The notes: a model not told the origin generated them from the letters alone. Counted from the first letter of the stretch, positions 20,271-32,173 are shown. The stretch is 51,273 bases of DNA from Paulinella micropora (GCA_009731375.1 BJOX01000283.1:8627-59899); one strand, 5' to 3'. Translations and numbers: made by a program.

Positions 20271-23200
20271 TTACTGCCTTCGTCGCCTTGCGCGAACCCC
20301 TTTGCCAGGTGGCGGGCCGCCAACAAAAGTCAAGTCAAACTTCGACTCCTCCAGAATGTCCCATATTTTGTTAGGGATGGCGCCCAAAGATAAGTCAAAA
20401 GGAATGTCAAGCACTCCTCTAGGCAGTGACTGAATAGTCCACGCAGTGTGGTCTTTGTCTCGAAGGGTAATAGTATCATCCCATGTCTCGAGATTTTTCG
20501 CGTCTTTGTACACCGGTAAATATTGTCTAGCTTTTGGATCCTCAACAGGGTCCATGCTTCTCCAAAAATGGAGTACCGGTTGTATCGTTTTTGCTGCTAA
20601 GGATCTCTTCGATGTCCGTGCTGCCCGTGTAGTCTGCGGGACCGCCACAGCTCGCATGAGATAAAGATCTGAGAGAGTGTCATCGGCAACATGAGATTCT
20701 GCCGGTCTCAACAGATAAAAAGCGTCTCGGACCCACTTGATGGCCGCAATCGCCTCTCCTTCCTTCCATCGCACATGTCGAATGTCCACATTACCCGCGT
20801 TCGGGTTAGTGTCCTTCTCCCCTCCTCCTCCATGGACATCCGTCGCTCGCGTCGACCTTGCCACCTTCCTCGGTTGGTCGAAGATGAGATCGTTTTGCGC
20901 TCTCCTCCTCTGCGCCTCCGTGAACTTCTCCTTCGTACCGCCACGGACTATGGGGGCTTTAGACTGAGTCCCCGCCGCGCTTTTGCGGTTTGAGTCTTCC
21001 TTACTCTTCTTCTCGGTTTCCTCCTTCTCCGTGACAGGTGCCCGATAGGTATTCTCCTCCTCTAAGGTATCCTCCTTCTGTATAGGCGGTACCTCTTGGA
21101 AGTCCTCCTTCATCCGTTTCAACGCCTCCTCAACGGATTCATCCTCAAGTAAGAAGGGGTCATATTTGATCAGCCTTCGAACATTCACAATCTGCACCTT
21201 CCCTCTACCCCTGATCTTATAATTCAGAGGTCCCATCTGTTCCATGATCTGGTATGGTCCTTTCCAGTGGGTAAACAGCTTAGAGCTAACCCCCTTAGGG
21301 ACTTGAGGATGGTACAAGAGTACAATATCCCCAACCTGGAAACGGACTTGATCTAAGTGCGCTTGTCGCACTCCTTGTGCGTCAGTCTTTCTGCGCTCCG
21401 CCTCCCTGTGCGCCGCAACTATTTGTTCCGCCTCCATCTTCGCTCTTAGTCTCATCCCGAACAACTCATCCTCATCTGCCCAAGTGTCTTGTGGATGCAG
21501 AAGTGAGGTTGGGATATTAGGCTCTCGGCCGTAAACCAATTGATATGGCGAGACTGAGCTCCTGGCTCCTCCTAATGCAGATGAGGATAGACAGTTCATT
21601 GCAAAGGCAAATGAAGGTGCTGCCTCCACCCAGGCTCTCTGATTCTCCTTCTTCATACAGTACATCTTAAGCGAGGCTTTGAGAGGTCTATGTACCCGCT
21701 CGATCTTGCCATTCGCTCTCGGGTTATAGGCAGTAACATATTGCCATTTCATCCCGTAGTACTTAGATAGTCTGTCGATGACTTCATTATTAAAGTCAGA
21801 ACCTCGATCAGAACATATCTTTCTAGGCACTCCGATCTGCGAGACGATCCTATCGATCAGAGCCTCCGCAGTTGTCTTGCCTGTAGCGTCCTTAACAGGA
21901 ACAACCCAGACATAATTGGTGGCTCGATCTATTGCGGTAAGAAGGTATCTGTATCCTTCTGCCGATTCGGGGAAAGGTCCCACATGATCGATGTGTAAAA
22001 ATTCAAACATCCCGGCGTGTAACGGGAATGTACCGATCAGGCCAAAGTTCGCCTTCAGCGGTGTCTTTGTGGTTTGCATGGGGATGCATGCGTCCACTTC
22101 CCTGTCTATCTCCTCCTTCATCCCTTTCCACCAAAATCGCCTCGCTATGAACCAATGAGTTCTTTGTCGACCCGGATGTGCCAGTAAGGGGCAGTTATGG
22201 GCTGCGACATATATAAAGCGCCTCAACTTCTCTGGTACCCAGAGAGTCCATTTGTCAGGCTGTGATGCAAATTTGCCATGCTGGCCCTTGTACCACAATA
22301 GCCCATCTCTCCACGCCATCTCCTTCATCTGATCTTTGATCTGTGGAGTCTTTTTAAGCTCATTAGGGTTCTTGTATAACGTTATGAGCTCCTTGAACTC
22401 CGGATCCGTCGCCTGTTGCTGCCTCCACGCGGTAGGCGAGGCGATATGAATAGTACCGTCCTCCAACCTTACTCCTACCCTTTCCGGGTCTTCATCAAGC
22501 TCGCTTCGATTTTCCTGTGGAGGTTCAGTACAGACCTCAGTCGTCTCCTCCTCTTCTTTTATATTCGCCTTCGCGTTCTCGTATGCCTCATAAGACCACT
22601 CAGCGTCTTCGAGAACATGCGCCTCACAGCATATGCCATGCTCCGGGCCTTGAGGACTATATCGTAGACCCGTGCGGTCATAACGAACGCCTCTTGCCAT
22701 CTGCATCGCCTCTATGTGGCTCACCTCGTATACCTTGTCCGTGGACAGGTCCATCATCTCCACTGATGATACGAGAGCCGACACCTCCGACTGAAACTCT
22801 AGCCTGGAAAGGCTATCAGCGACTACGTTTCGCTTTCCCGGTAAGTAGACCATCGTGAAATTGAAACATGACAAGAAAGCTTGCCACCGCGCCAAACGGC
22901 CGGTTTGTTCATGATTCATCAACCAAAGAAGGTTGTGATGATCGGTCCTAACCGTGAATAGAGGTCCTCCCCACAAGTATTCTCTGAGCCTCTTGAGAGC
23001 CCATACTACTGCCAACGCCTCCCTCTGTCGCGTGCAGTAATTTCGCTCCGCCGCACACAGCTTTCTACTAATAAACATGATCGGGCGCAACTTTTTCTCC
23101 TCATCTTCCTGTTGCAGCACCGCGCCAATCGCAAACTTAGATGCATCCGTGTCGACTACGAACGGTTTCGTAAAGTCGGGCATCATAAGTACTAATCCGC

Positions 23201-25106
23201 CGTCCTTGGGATCTTTATAAATGATATCTTTGAGCGTATTAAACGCCTGCAAAGCCTCCTCATCCCACTTCTCAAAGTCTCCAAAATCAATCATCTTCTC
23301 CAGCTTAGCCCGAGTTGCACCCCAATCGGGTATGAACTGGCTGTAGTACTGTGCCATCGCAAGAAAAGAGTGTAACTCCGTGCGATTCTTTGGCAACTGT
23401 CTACTCATGATCTCCTCCCTCTTTTCGCGCGATATCGAGACCCTATTATGAGAAATCTCGTAACCCAAATACGTCACACTTGTCCTGGCAAGCTGACATT
23501 TCTTTAGGTTGCATTTCAGGCCAAAAGCTCCGATGCGCCTGAAGACATCTGACAAGTGATCGATATGCTCTTCCATTGTGTTAGAGTATACGATGATGTC
23601 ATCGATGTAACAAAATGCATATTCTCCCGCCTTCTGTCCTCTCCTTCTCATAAAACCATCCTCCGACTGGTCGTCATATTGACCGCTCAACATCTTCTGC
23701 ATCGCCTTCTGAAAGAGCCCCGGGGCCTGTTTGAGTCCCATTGGAAGCACCTTCCACTGGTATATTTCCATACCCACAACGAATGCAGTCAGCCATCTGG
23801 ATTTCTCGTCCAGTGGTATCTGCCAGAAGCCGTTCTTAAGGTCAATGACCGAATAGAATTTAGCATTCCGCAGCACCCTTCTGCCTTCTTCTAAGGTCGG
23901 CAGAGGATTTCTCTCTTCCTCTAGCACCTTATTCACACGGGCATAATTGATCGTCAAGCGCCATTCTCCTCCTGGCTTAGGGACGATTTTCGGTTGAGAG
24001 ACAATTGGAGATGTAGATCTCTCAATAAAGTCCTCATCGAGCAACTGTCTCACATTCTCCTCCGCTATTTTTGCCTCATGTATGCTCAAATTTGCCCTCC
24101 GTGGTGCCGGAGATGGCTCCGCACCCGGTATCTTGTAAATGACAGCAGTGAAGTCATCCGACTTTACACCACCTGCCCGAGGAGGGTCGAAAATTTCTCT
24201 GTACGCCTCCATCTTAGCTTTGAGAAACGCCTTCTCTCTCTCCGAACCCACTCCTTCTTCTAAAATTTTCCGCGCCGCCGCTTGGAAATCTTCCTCCGAC
24301 ATCTTCTTATGCTCCTTGAGGGGCGCTAAGTCCTCCTCCAAACTCAAATCTTCCTCGGACAAATCGTCTAGTCCCGTTCTTTCATACGTGACTGTGTCCG
24401 GCTCATCATCATGACCCAGCCCGACAAGCATATCAATAAGGTTCGCGTATTGTATCGGATCCTTACGGGTGTAGAAACCATCAAAACATGTGAAAGCTTG
24501 AGATTTCAATTTCAACTTGTCCTGGGCTCTGAGCTTCTGCTTGTATGCACTGCTCTGCTTCCGAGACCCGAGTCGACAAGCCACCACTAACTGTTGCTTG
24601 CGAGAAGGAACAGGTATAGGATGATCAATAAGCCGGTCCCTTATCTCCTGTGCCCAGATCGCCTTCTCATTGTATGGCAGAATGACAGTATACGGCTTGT
24701 TACTCTCAAATAGAGTCCGTAGACACTTTTTCACTTCAGTTAATGAGCGCGGCCAGGTAGGCACATCGCCCCAAAAGTTCGTGATAAAAGTTTTAATGTC
24801 ATCCGCTGGAGTATCGGGGATACGCCCCTTCCTCCTTGGCACAAACGCCTCTCTCTTCTCATCTGACACCTTCGCATGGTAACAGTAGCCATTAGTAATA
24901 TGGACATCTGCCCCGCCACCTTCTGCGAATCTGGCCAACGACGGGCACTGTTTCGCAACACATATTATCTCCTCATTACGCGCTACGACTAAGTCATCAA
25001 TAGACTTTCTGTCCCATGCGGGAATCGTAACCGTATACGCCTGCATCTCCGTCTTAGAGCTTCGTCGGCCAGACGTCCGAAAACGCGCCGTCCGATAGAA
25101 ATCCAT
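20271..25106 (-). CDS. pol: Ty3/gypsy-type Pol: reverse transcriptase, RNase H, integrase
   Basis: Single uninterrupted frame. The first ATG is at 25106; the frame is open to 25199. Residues counted from 25199: an uncharacterised N-terminal region to about 360; reverse transcriptase with YIDD at about 531; RNase H with DTDAS at about 681; an integrase zinc-binding motif near 1010-1050; then a catalytic core with Asp in HIDHVGPF (about 1069), Asp in SDRGSDF (about 1131) and Glu in GKIERVHR (about 1166), a DD35E spacing. A GPY-type module (HWKGPYQI) sits near 1315, then about 320 residues of unknown tail. Oddities: no aspartic protease motif (D-S/T-G), the second Cys of the integrase HHCC finger is Met (CIPMQ), and no chromodomain. 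The RT-RH-IN order indicates Ty3/gypsy. The frame is intact, so the insertion is probably recent. Confidence 0.93.
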   Translation of the reverse strand: MDFYRTARFRTSGRRSSKTEMQAYTVTIPAWDRKSIDDLVVARNEEIICVAKQCPSLARFAEGGGADVHITNGYCYHAKVSDEKREAFVPRRKGRIPDTPADDIKTFITNFWGDVPTWPRSLTEVKKCLRTLFESNKPYTVILPYNEKAIWAQEIRDRLIDHPIPVPSRKQQLVVACRLGSRKQSSAYKQKLRAQDKLKLKSQAFTCFDGFYTRKDPIQYANLIDMLVGLGHDDEPDTVTYERTGLDDLSEEDLSLEEDLAPLKEHKKMSEEDFQAAARKILEEGVGSEREKAFLKAKMEAYREIFDPPRAGGVKSDDFTAVIYKIPGAEPSPAPRRANLSIHEAKIAEENVRQLLDEDFIERSTSPIVSQPKIVPKPGGEWRLTINYARVNKVLEEERNPLPTLEEGRRVLRNAKFYSVIDLKNGFWQIPLDEKSRWLTAFVVGMEIYQWKVLPMGLKQAPGLFQKAMQKMLSGQYDDQSEDGFMRRRGQKAGEYAFCYIDDIIVYSNTMEEHIDHLSDVFRRIGAFGLKCNLKKCQLARTSVTYLGYEISHNRVSISREKREEIMSRQLPKNRTELHSFLAMAQYYSQFIPDWGATRAKLEKMIDFGDFEKWDEEALQAFNTLKDIIYKDPKDGGLVLMMPDFTKPFVVDTDASKFAIGAVLQQEDEEKKLRPIMFISRKLCAAERNYCTRQREALAVVWALKRLREYLWGGPLFTVRTDHHNLLWLMNHEQTGRLARWQAFLSCFNFTMVYLPGKRNVVADSLSRLEFQSEVSALVSSVEMMDLSTDKVYEVSHIEAMQMARGVRYDRTGLRYSPQGPEHGICCEAHVLEDAEWSYEAYENAKANIKEEEETTEVCTEPPQENRSELDEDPERVGVRLEDGTIHIASPTAWRQQQATDPEFKELITLYKNPNELKKTPQIKDQMKEMAWRDGLLWYKGQHGKFASQPDKWTLWVPEKLRRFIYVAAHNCPLLAHPGRQRTHWFIARRFWWKGMKEEIDREVDACIPMQTTKTPLKANFGLIGTFPLHAGMFEFLHIDHVGPFPESAEGYRYLLTAIDRATNYVWVVPVKDATGKTTAEALIDRIVSQIGVPRKICSDRGSDFNNEVIDRLSKYYGMKWQYVTAYNPRANGKIERVHRPLKASLKMYCMKKENQRAWVEAAPSFAFAMNCLSSSALGGARSSVSPYQLVYGREPNIPTSLLHPQDTWADEDELFGMRLRAKMEAEQIVAAHREAERRKTDAQGVRQAHLDQVRFQVGDIVLLYHPQVPKGVSSKLFTHWKGPYQIMEQMGPLNYKIRGRGKVQIVNVRRLIKYDPFLLEDESVEEALKRMKEDFQEVPPIQKEDTLEEENTYRAPVTEKEETEKKSKEDSNRKSAAGTQSKAPIVRGGTKEKFTEAQRRRAQNDLIFDQPRKVARSTRATDVHGGGGEKDTNPNAGNVDIRHVRWKEGEAIAAIKWVRDAFYLLRPAESHVADDTLSDLYLMRAVAVPQTTRAARTSKRSLAAKTIQPVLHFWRSMDPVEDPKARQYLPVYKDAKNLETWDDTITLRDKDHTAWTIQSLPRGVLDIPFDLSLGAIPNKIWDILEESKFDLTFVGGPPPGKGVRARRRRQ

Positions 25107-25199
25107 TTTGTTTATTGATGAACCGCCGGGCAAGTCTGCTAAAAAAGTCGTGCTAACTTTTTGCGATACATGGACCAAGAAAAAAAAAAGCAAGCACAC

Positions 25200-25509
25200 A
25201 GAGTTCAGAATCTCACTGTTCCGTTAAAAAAAAAAAATCTCACCGACCCTGTCGTACCCTCCCATGAACGCAGATTTCTGCTTATGATTTCATAGATTTA
25301 GTGATTTGTAAAGAAACAGAGAAAAACCAGTGAGCGTTGACATTGCTTTAACCACAACAATAACATCAGCCCGAGGACACACCTGCGCAGCGAGTTGCTG
25401 GTATACACACGCACGCACACACACACACACATAAATACACACACACACACACACATAAATACACACACACACACACACATACACACACACAAATACATAC
25501 ATATGTACA

Positions 25510-25543
<34 letters not shown>

Positions 25544-25960
25544 CATACTCACACATACTACTACTACTAGGCCTGGGCCTTCGATTTAATGAAGTTAATT
25601 TAACTTAACTTCTGGTCATCCATACAAATCGTTAGCTCAAGAGCTACTGATTTAACTAGATGGTGTACTACTTCTCAAATTATTCATAGTAATGAAAATT
25701 AAATTATTAAAAATATTAGAATAAAATAAAATAAAAATAGATTGAGTATTAAAATAAAATAAAATAAGATAGAGTATTAAAATAAAATAAGATAGAGTAT
25801 AATAAAAAATGAGAAAAATAAAAGTAAAAATCAAATAACAAAGGTAATATTATATATATTACATATATATATATGGGGTTATTAATAATAAAAAAAAAAT
25901 TATAAATATATATATATGTACATATATATATATTTATATATATATATACACGTTGAGGGT
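25200..25960. other. No gene seen; (CA)n, (CATA)n and AT-rich repeats
   Basis: Upstream of pol. Contains CACACA with CATA at 25406-25550, AAAATAAAATA tracts at 25690-25830, and TA repeats to 25950. No LTR, primer site or gag of the pol element is recognisable here. Confidence 0.6.
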
Positions 25961-27268
25961 ATTAAAGTCCTAGTCAGTTGTATATATATAACGGTGGCGC
26001 TCACAAAAGCTGGAAGACACGAGGTGACTCCCTAAGGGGGTTTGGCCAACCACACTCCGGCTTAGGATGTGATCAACGCTGAACTTGTCCCACACTCAGG
26101 TATCATCTGATGATGAGGTGTCCAACGCCCTCCTTAGGCCCGTAGGCAGTGTCATGATTGTTGCAGCTGTAAGAGATACGCTTTGAGTTCAGTTTTGAAT
26201 TCAGCTTTGTAAGAGATATCTCTCAGATGTCCTGGTAGCTAATCCCATTGTGCTTGTGCTGCTCTGCTGTATTGACCAGTCTTAGAGTCGTTGTACATGT
26301 GTTTCCTTGATGATCGCCTAGTGTTGTAGTTATGAACAGCTGTGATTGGTCGGATGTTGTTGTAATGGAGGGGAAGAAAAGCCTTGAAGGCTGGGTAAAT
26401 AAGGGAGTGTGCATCCATGCATACGCTATATTTATACATGTTAGGTATGTTGAGTAGGCGTAGTTTGGCAAAAAGTGGTTTGGTAGGTGTTCTCCATGAT
26501 TTGAGGCAGATCAGACGGACTATGCGTTTTTGGATGATGATAAGTGGATGTATAATGGTGTTGTATTTATCAGATCCCCATATAGAGATACCATACATAA
26601 GTAGGGGGTATACATGTGCATAGTAGAGTTGGAGGAGGATATGGGTGGGGAGAAGGCTGTTCATATAGCGAAACATTTGGACAAACGGTTGAAGACGGAC
26701 GACAATAGATTGTATATGTTCACGGAAGGATAGGTTGCTTTGGATGATTGTACCCAATACTTTTACCTTTCGTTCTTGTTGGAGCCTCTTGCCGTCGATA
26801 GTCAAGTCAAGCTGCACCTTCTGTTCATGCTTGTGGAAAATGGTGTAGGTGGTTTTGGTGGGGTTGGGTACTAGGTTATGTCTGTGGAAGTAGCGGACAA
26901 GGTTAGTTGTATCAGTTTGTGCTTGTTCTTGGAGTTGCTCTTTATTCTTAGCAGCAATGATGAGTGTGGTGTCATCTGCATATGCAAGGACTCTCCCGTG
27001 TGTTAGTGAGAGTATAACATCGTTGATGTATAGAATGAAGAGCGTTGTTGAGAGTATGCTACCTTGCGGGATCCCATGTGTGATCTTGCGTGGGTAGGAA
27101 CGAGCATATTGGGTAAATAGGGTTTGGTATCGTTTGGTGAGGTATGATTTGAAAAAGGTAGTGGTGTTATCGCTAAAATTTATATTATTTCGTAATTTAT
27201 GGATGAGTGTTTCATGATCGATGGTGTCATAAGCTTTCGATAGGTCGATAAATAGAGCAAGTACATAC
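25961..27268 (-). mobile_element. 3' part of a LINE retrotransposon
   Basis: Reverse transcriptase region, then about 280 bp of 3' untranslated sequence ending near CTTTAATACCCTCAACG and a TA-rich tail at about 25860-25950. The 5' part is lost in a 177-N gap. Confidence 0.85.
26239..27268 (-). CDS. LINE reverse transcriptase, C-terminal part
   Basis: I translated the frame from the gap to the stop at 26239 and found no interruption. Motifs in order: FIDLSKAYDTIDH, GIPQGSILSTTLFILYIND and YADDTTL (catalytic YADD). Next is a thumb-like region with VPNPTKT and KVLGTIIQSNLSFREHI, then YAHVYPLLMYGISIWG and ending AQAQWD. This order is typical of non-LTR reverse transcriptases of the Jockey/CR1 type. 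The N-terminal part and any endonuclease lie in or beyond the gap. The retained YADD suggests a young copy. Confidence 0.9.
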
Positions 27269-27445
27269 NNNNNNNNNNNNNNNNNNNNNNNNNNNNNNNN
27301 NNNNNNNNNNNNNNNNNNNNNNNNNNNNNNNNNNNNNNNNNNNNNNNNNNNNNNNNNNNNNNNNNNNNNNNNNNNNNNNNNNNNNNNNNNNNNNNNNNNN
27401 NNNNNNNNNNNNNNNNNNNNNNNNNNNNNNNNNNNNNNNNNNNNN
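27269..27445. other. Assembly gap (N)
   Basis: 177 unknown bases cutting the LINE. Confidence 1.
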
Positions 27446-27854
27446 TCTTCTTCTTCTTCTTCTTCTTCTTCTTCTTCTTCTTCTTCTTCTTCTTCTTCTT
27501 CTTCTTCTTCTTCTTCTTCTTCTTCTTCTTCTTCTTCTTCTTCTTCTTCTTCTTCTTCTTCTTCTTCTTCTGCTTCTGCTGCTGCTGCTTCTGCTGCTGC
27601 TGCTGCTGCTTCTGCTGCTTCTGCTTCTGCTGCTGCTGCTTCTGCTGCTGCTGCTGTTGCTTCTTCTTCTTCTTCTTCTTCTTCTTCTTCTTCTTCTTCT
27701 TCTGCTTCTTCTGCTTCTTCTGCTTCTGCTTCTTCTGCTTCTTCTGCTTCTTCTTCTTCTTCTTCTTCTTCTTCTTCTTCTTCTTCTTCTTCTTCTTCTT
27801 CTTCTTCTTCTTCTTCTGCNNNNNNNNNNTTTTTTTTTTTTTCTCTCTCTCTTA

Positions 27855-27900
<46 letters not shown>
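27446..27900. repeat. (CTT)n / (CTG)n array, then T, CT and TA runs
   Basis: About 370 bp of CTT with CTG blocks, a 10-N gap, then homopolymer T, CT and TA repeats. Confidence 0.95.
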
Positions 27901-27912
<12 letters not shown>

Positions 27913-28049
27913 CGATTACCAAAATGCTCACGCTGCAAGTCCGCGTTCTTGTGTTGTCCTGTTTCTATCTATCTATCTATCTATCTCTCTATCTATCTAT
28001 CTATCTATCTATCTAATCTATCTAATCTATCTATCTATCTATCTATCTA

Positions 28050-28086
<37 letters not shown>

Positions 28087-28095
28087 GTCTTGGTT

Positions 28096-28562
28096 TTTGA
28101 AACGGGTGCCATCTGTCGACAGACAGAGAATTAGGGAATGGTGTGGGTGTGCTGGGCCCGTGGTGGGGTGCCTTATGTGTGCCTAGCCATACGCTTATAA
28201 GTCACATGCCGAAATAGCGACGGGAAGCACAATCCTGTTCCCTCAGGGTGCCCTTTCTCGCTTGTTGAGCCCGGAATAAAACCCACAGTGCTCTGTCGGT
28301 TTATACGTAGACTTTCGAACAGTCTCGAAACTCCATCTGCTTACTGGGTCCTCTGTAATGGAGGTGGGAGCTCGTTCTGCAAGGGGCGCTTATGGAACGA
28401 GCCCTGGCCCCGCCTGGTACTAGGGAGGTTTGGTATCGCCTGTATCAGTCCCTTCCGTGCAAACATCACGGCTTAGCTGGGCATCGGGTTAATACTTTAC
28501 CCACAGACTTCCTTGGTTGACGAAATCAGAAGCTCCTTTTTTCTGACATTAGTCGATATCTC

Positions 28563-28564
<2 letters not shown>
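28096..28564 (-). mobile_element. GATA-embedded element, copy G (reverse orientation)
   Basis: Near-complete reverse copy of the family seen at 6619-7159, again between CTAT tracts. The ORF inside (28288-28476) is repeated in the other copies and has no domain, so I do not call it a gene. Confidence 0.9.
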
Positions 28565-28629
<65 letters not shown>

Positions 28630-28654
28630 CATCTTTCTATTTATCTTATCCATC

Positions 28655-28703
<49 letters not shown>

Positions 28704-28712
28704 CATCCATCC

Positions 28713-28775
<63 letters not shown>

Positions 28776-28814
28776 CATCTATCGATCTATCCATCTATCT
28801 ATCTATCTATCTAG

Positions 28815-28885
<71 letters not shown>

Positions 28886-28890
28886 CATCT
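28565..28890. repeat. (CTAT)n array
   Basis: Tetranucleotide tract with CCAT, CGAT and AGAT variants. Confidence 0.95.
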
Positions 28891-28939
28891 GATGCAAGCG
28901 CCATATCAATTGTCCTTTTAGGCAACCGTAAACATTGCT

Positions 28940-29600
<661 letters not shown>

Positions 29601-29798
29601 TAATATTGTAGATTTTGAATTGTTACAGTCACTATTTCCTACTCTTGTGGTCGATTTCATCAAGTAAGAGGTTGTGTCATATTGTTCCGGCATAATACAG
29701 GGAAATCTAAACAAGCGTACGCGCCATTTTTTTCCTTGTTTTTCACACGCCATATTTCCAGGTAGCTTTTGCCTCAGTTTTCCTTTTGACTTGTTTAG

Positions 29799-29957
29799 AT
29801 GCCGTCCCTGTCATCAAACCAAAAGAAGGCAGTCCTGCTAGTCGCTGCTGCGGCAGGTTTTGCAACAGCTTATGGCTACTACCGCTACAGACAAGCCCAG
29901 GGACAGCAGCCGTGCGAGGCCAAGGAGGCGCGCTCCCCGATCCCAAATTTCTCATAA
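29799..29957 (+). CDS. Possible 52-residue single-span membrane protein or first exon
   Basis: ATG at 29799 to TAA at 29955. It starts MPSLSSNQKKAVLLVAAAAG and continues FATAYGYYRYRQAQGQ: two Lys, about 17 hydrophobic or small residues, then basic/aromatic residues. This is a good signal-anchor shape, followed by a short polar tail. It sits in a rare non-repetitive island ending in a CT tract. It may be a complete short protein or the first exon of a longer one. No family recognised. Confidence 0.4.
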   Translation: MPSLSSNQKKAVLLVAAAAGFATAYGYYRYRQAQGQQPCEAKEARSPIPNFS

Positions 29958-29999
29958 TTTCAAAGCAGCACAGAAGTGCACGTGCACGAAGCGAAAACC

Positions 30000-30014
30000 A
30001 CAAGTTCTCCTTCC

Positions 30015-30090
<76 letters not shown>

Positions 30091-30103
30091 TCCCCTCGCT
30101 AAT

Positions 30104-30159
<56 letters not shown>

Positions 30160-30225
30160 TGATGATGATGATAGTAGTAGTAGTAGTAGTAGGAGTAGTA
30201 GTAGTAGTAGTAGTAACAATAAAAA
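30000..30225. repeat. (CT)n, (AAT)n, (AGT)n arrays
   Basis: Three consecutive simple-repeat blocks after the small ORF. Confidence 0.95.
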
Positions 30226-30254
30226 CCGTTATAATCAAGATTCTCCTCGCCCCA

Positions 30255-30292
30255 TATACGTATACGTATACCTATAATACATGTACATATGC

Positions 30293-30323
<31 letters not shown>

Positions 30324-30330
30324 CATATAC

Positions 30331-30392
<62 letters not shown>

Positions 30393-30553
30393 GCATATAC
30401 ACATACACATATCCATTTACATTTACATTTACATTTACATTTATATTTAAATTTACATTTAAATTTACGTTTACTTATACGTATACGTATAAGTATACGT
30501 AACAACGTATACTTATACGTATACGTATATATACGTATACGTATACGTATACG

Positions 30554-30606
<53 letters not shown>

Positions 30607-30663
30607 GTATACATATAAATATACAAATACATATACATATACATGTACATATACATACACATG

Positions 30664-30697
<34 letters not shown>

Positions 30698-30723
30698 CAT
30701 ACATATACACATACATATACATG

Positions 30724-30797
<74 letters not shown>

Positions 30798-30829
30798 AAT
30801 ATACATATACGTATACGTATACGTATACG

Positions 30830-30890
<61 letters not shown>

Positions 30891-30919
30891 GCATAGGTAT
30901 GTGCGTGTTTGCGTTTGTG

Positions 30920-30955
<36 letters not shown>
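30255..30955. repeat. (ACATAT)n hexanucleotide array and (GT)n
   Basis: About 600 bp of CATATA / CGTATA hexanucleotides, followed by GT dinucleotide. Confidence 0.95.
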
Positions 30956-30959
<4 letters not shown>

Positions 30960-31034
30960 AGCAATATTCCTCAGCTTCCCAGGCTTCTGATGATATATTT
31001 CCCGTCAGGCTTGGCCAACGGACGTGCGCGCTCG

Positions 31035-31345
31035 ATGTCGTCCGGCGGAGCTGCGAAACCAATCCAGCCTCACGTCAGTATTGCACAGCTCGGGGTACCT
31101 GTGGCGGAGCAAAGCCAGCCTCAAAGCAGTATTGCACAGCTCGGGGTATCTGTAGCGCAGCAAAGCCAGCCTCAAATCAGTATTCCACAGCTCGGGGTAT
31201 CTGTAGCGTTTCTGCTGGAGTTCGCAGAGAAGCATCAGAAGTCAGGCAGGTAGCGTTTCTACTGGAGTTCGCAGAGAAGCATCAGAAGTCAGGCAGGTTG
31301 CTGTCTACCGACTCGTCCAAAGATGGTAGGATGATGTTCCAACAC
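31035..31345 (+). CDS. Possible exon with a 51-bp coding tandem repeat and a 47-bp duplication
   Basis: From ATG 31035 (SSGGAAKPIQPHVS) the frame carries three 17-residue units of the form SIAQLGVSVAQQSQPQ, starting at 31076, 31127 and 31178, then FLLEFAEKHQKSGR and a TAG at 31251. A 47-bp segment encoding VAFLLEFAEKHQKSGR is repeated directly. The second copy, in another frame, continues LLSTDSSKDGRMMFQH to a stop at 31345. The 47-bp duplication therefore looks like a frameshifting event in an older ORF. An acceptor-like CCTCAG lies at 30971-30976. No family recognised. Confidence 0.35.
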
Positions 31346-31424
31346 TGATTTTTTTTTTTTTTTTGTTCTTGAATCTTGATCATGCGCATGTCACGTTGAG
31401 ATGACATGTGCAGATAGATAGATA

Positions 31425-31427
31425 GCT

Positions 31428-31512
<85 letters not shown>
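31425..31512. repeat. (GATA)n microsatellite
   Basis: Pure tetranucleotide tract. Confidence 0.95.
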
Positions 31513-31513
<1 letters not shown>

Positions 31514-31614
31514 TTGTTCCTACATGTCACGACTGCATTTTCTAATCTAGAGCCACTGCACCAGGTGACCTACCTTCAAAAATATACATGCATGTATAAT
31601 ATAATATAACAATA

Positions 31615-31654
<40 letters not shown>

Positions 31655-31773
31655 GTGCTTCTCTGTCAATGGCTGATGCATTTCTGCACATGCGCCTCCA
31701 TCGTCTCACCCGTGAGGGGAGTACGAAGAATTGACGATANNNNNNNNNNNNNNNNNNNNNNNNNNNNNNNNNN

Positions 31774-31864
<91 letters not shown>

Positions 31865-32103
31865 GTGCTTCTCTGTCAATGGCTGATGCATTTCTGCNNN
31901 NNNNNNNNNNNNNNNNNNNNNNNNNNNNNNNNNNNNNNNNNNNNNNNNNNNNNNNNNNNNNNNNNNNNNNNNNNNNNNNNNNNNNNNNNNNNNNNNNNNN
32001 NNNNNNNNNNNNNNNTCAATGAAAATACTGGTGGCACCGACTGGAATCGAACTGGCGACAGGGCCCAGATGGTAGAACTTGACCACTGGGCTATCACGGT
32101 GTC

Positions 32104-32104
<1 letters not shown>
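31655..32104 (-). mobile_element. Two SINE copies with (ATT)n tails, broken by gaps
   Basis: Body fragments GTGCTTCTCTGTCAATGGC at 31656-31739 and 31864-31897 and a tRNA-like head at 32016-32103 match the complete copy at 35064-35333. AAT runs and N gaps lie between them. Confidence 0.7.

Positions 32105-32173
<69 letters not shown>

Noticed and set aside
28288-28476. 62-codon ORF repeated in copies of the GATA-embedded element
   Set aside because: Disrupted or shifted in other copies and without domain; likely chance.
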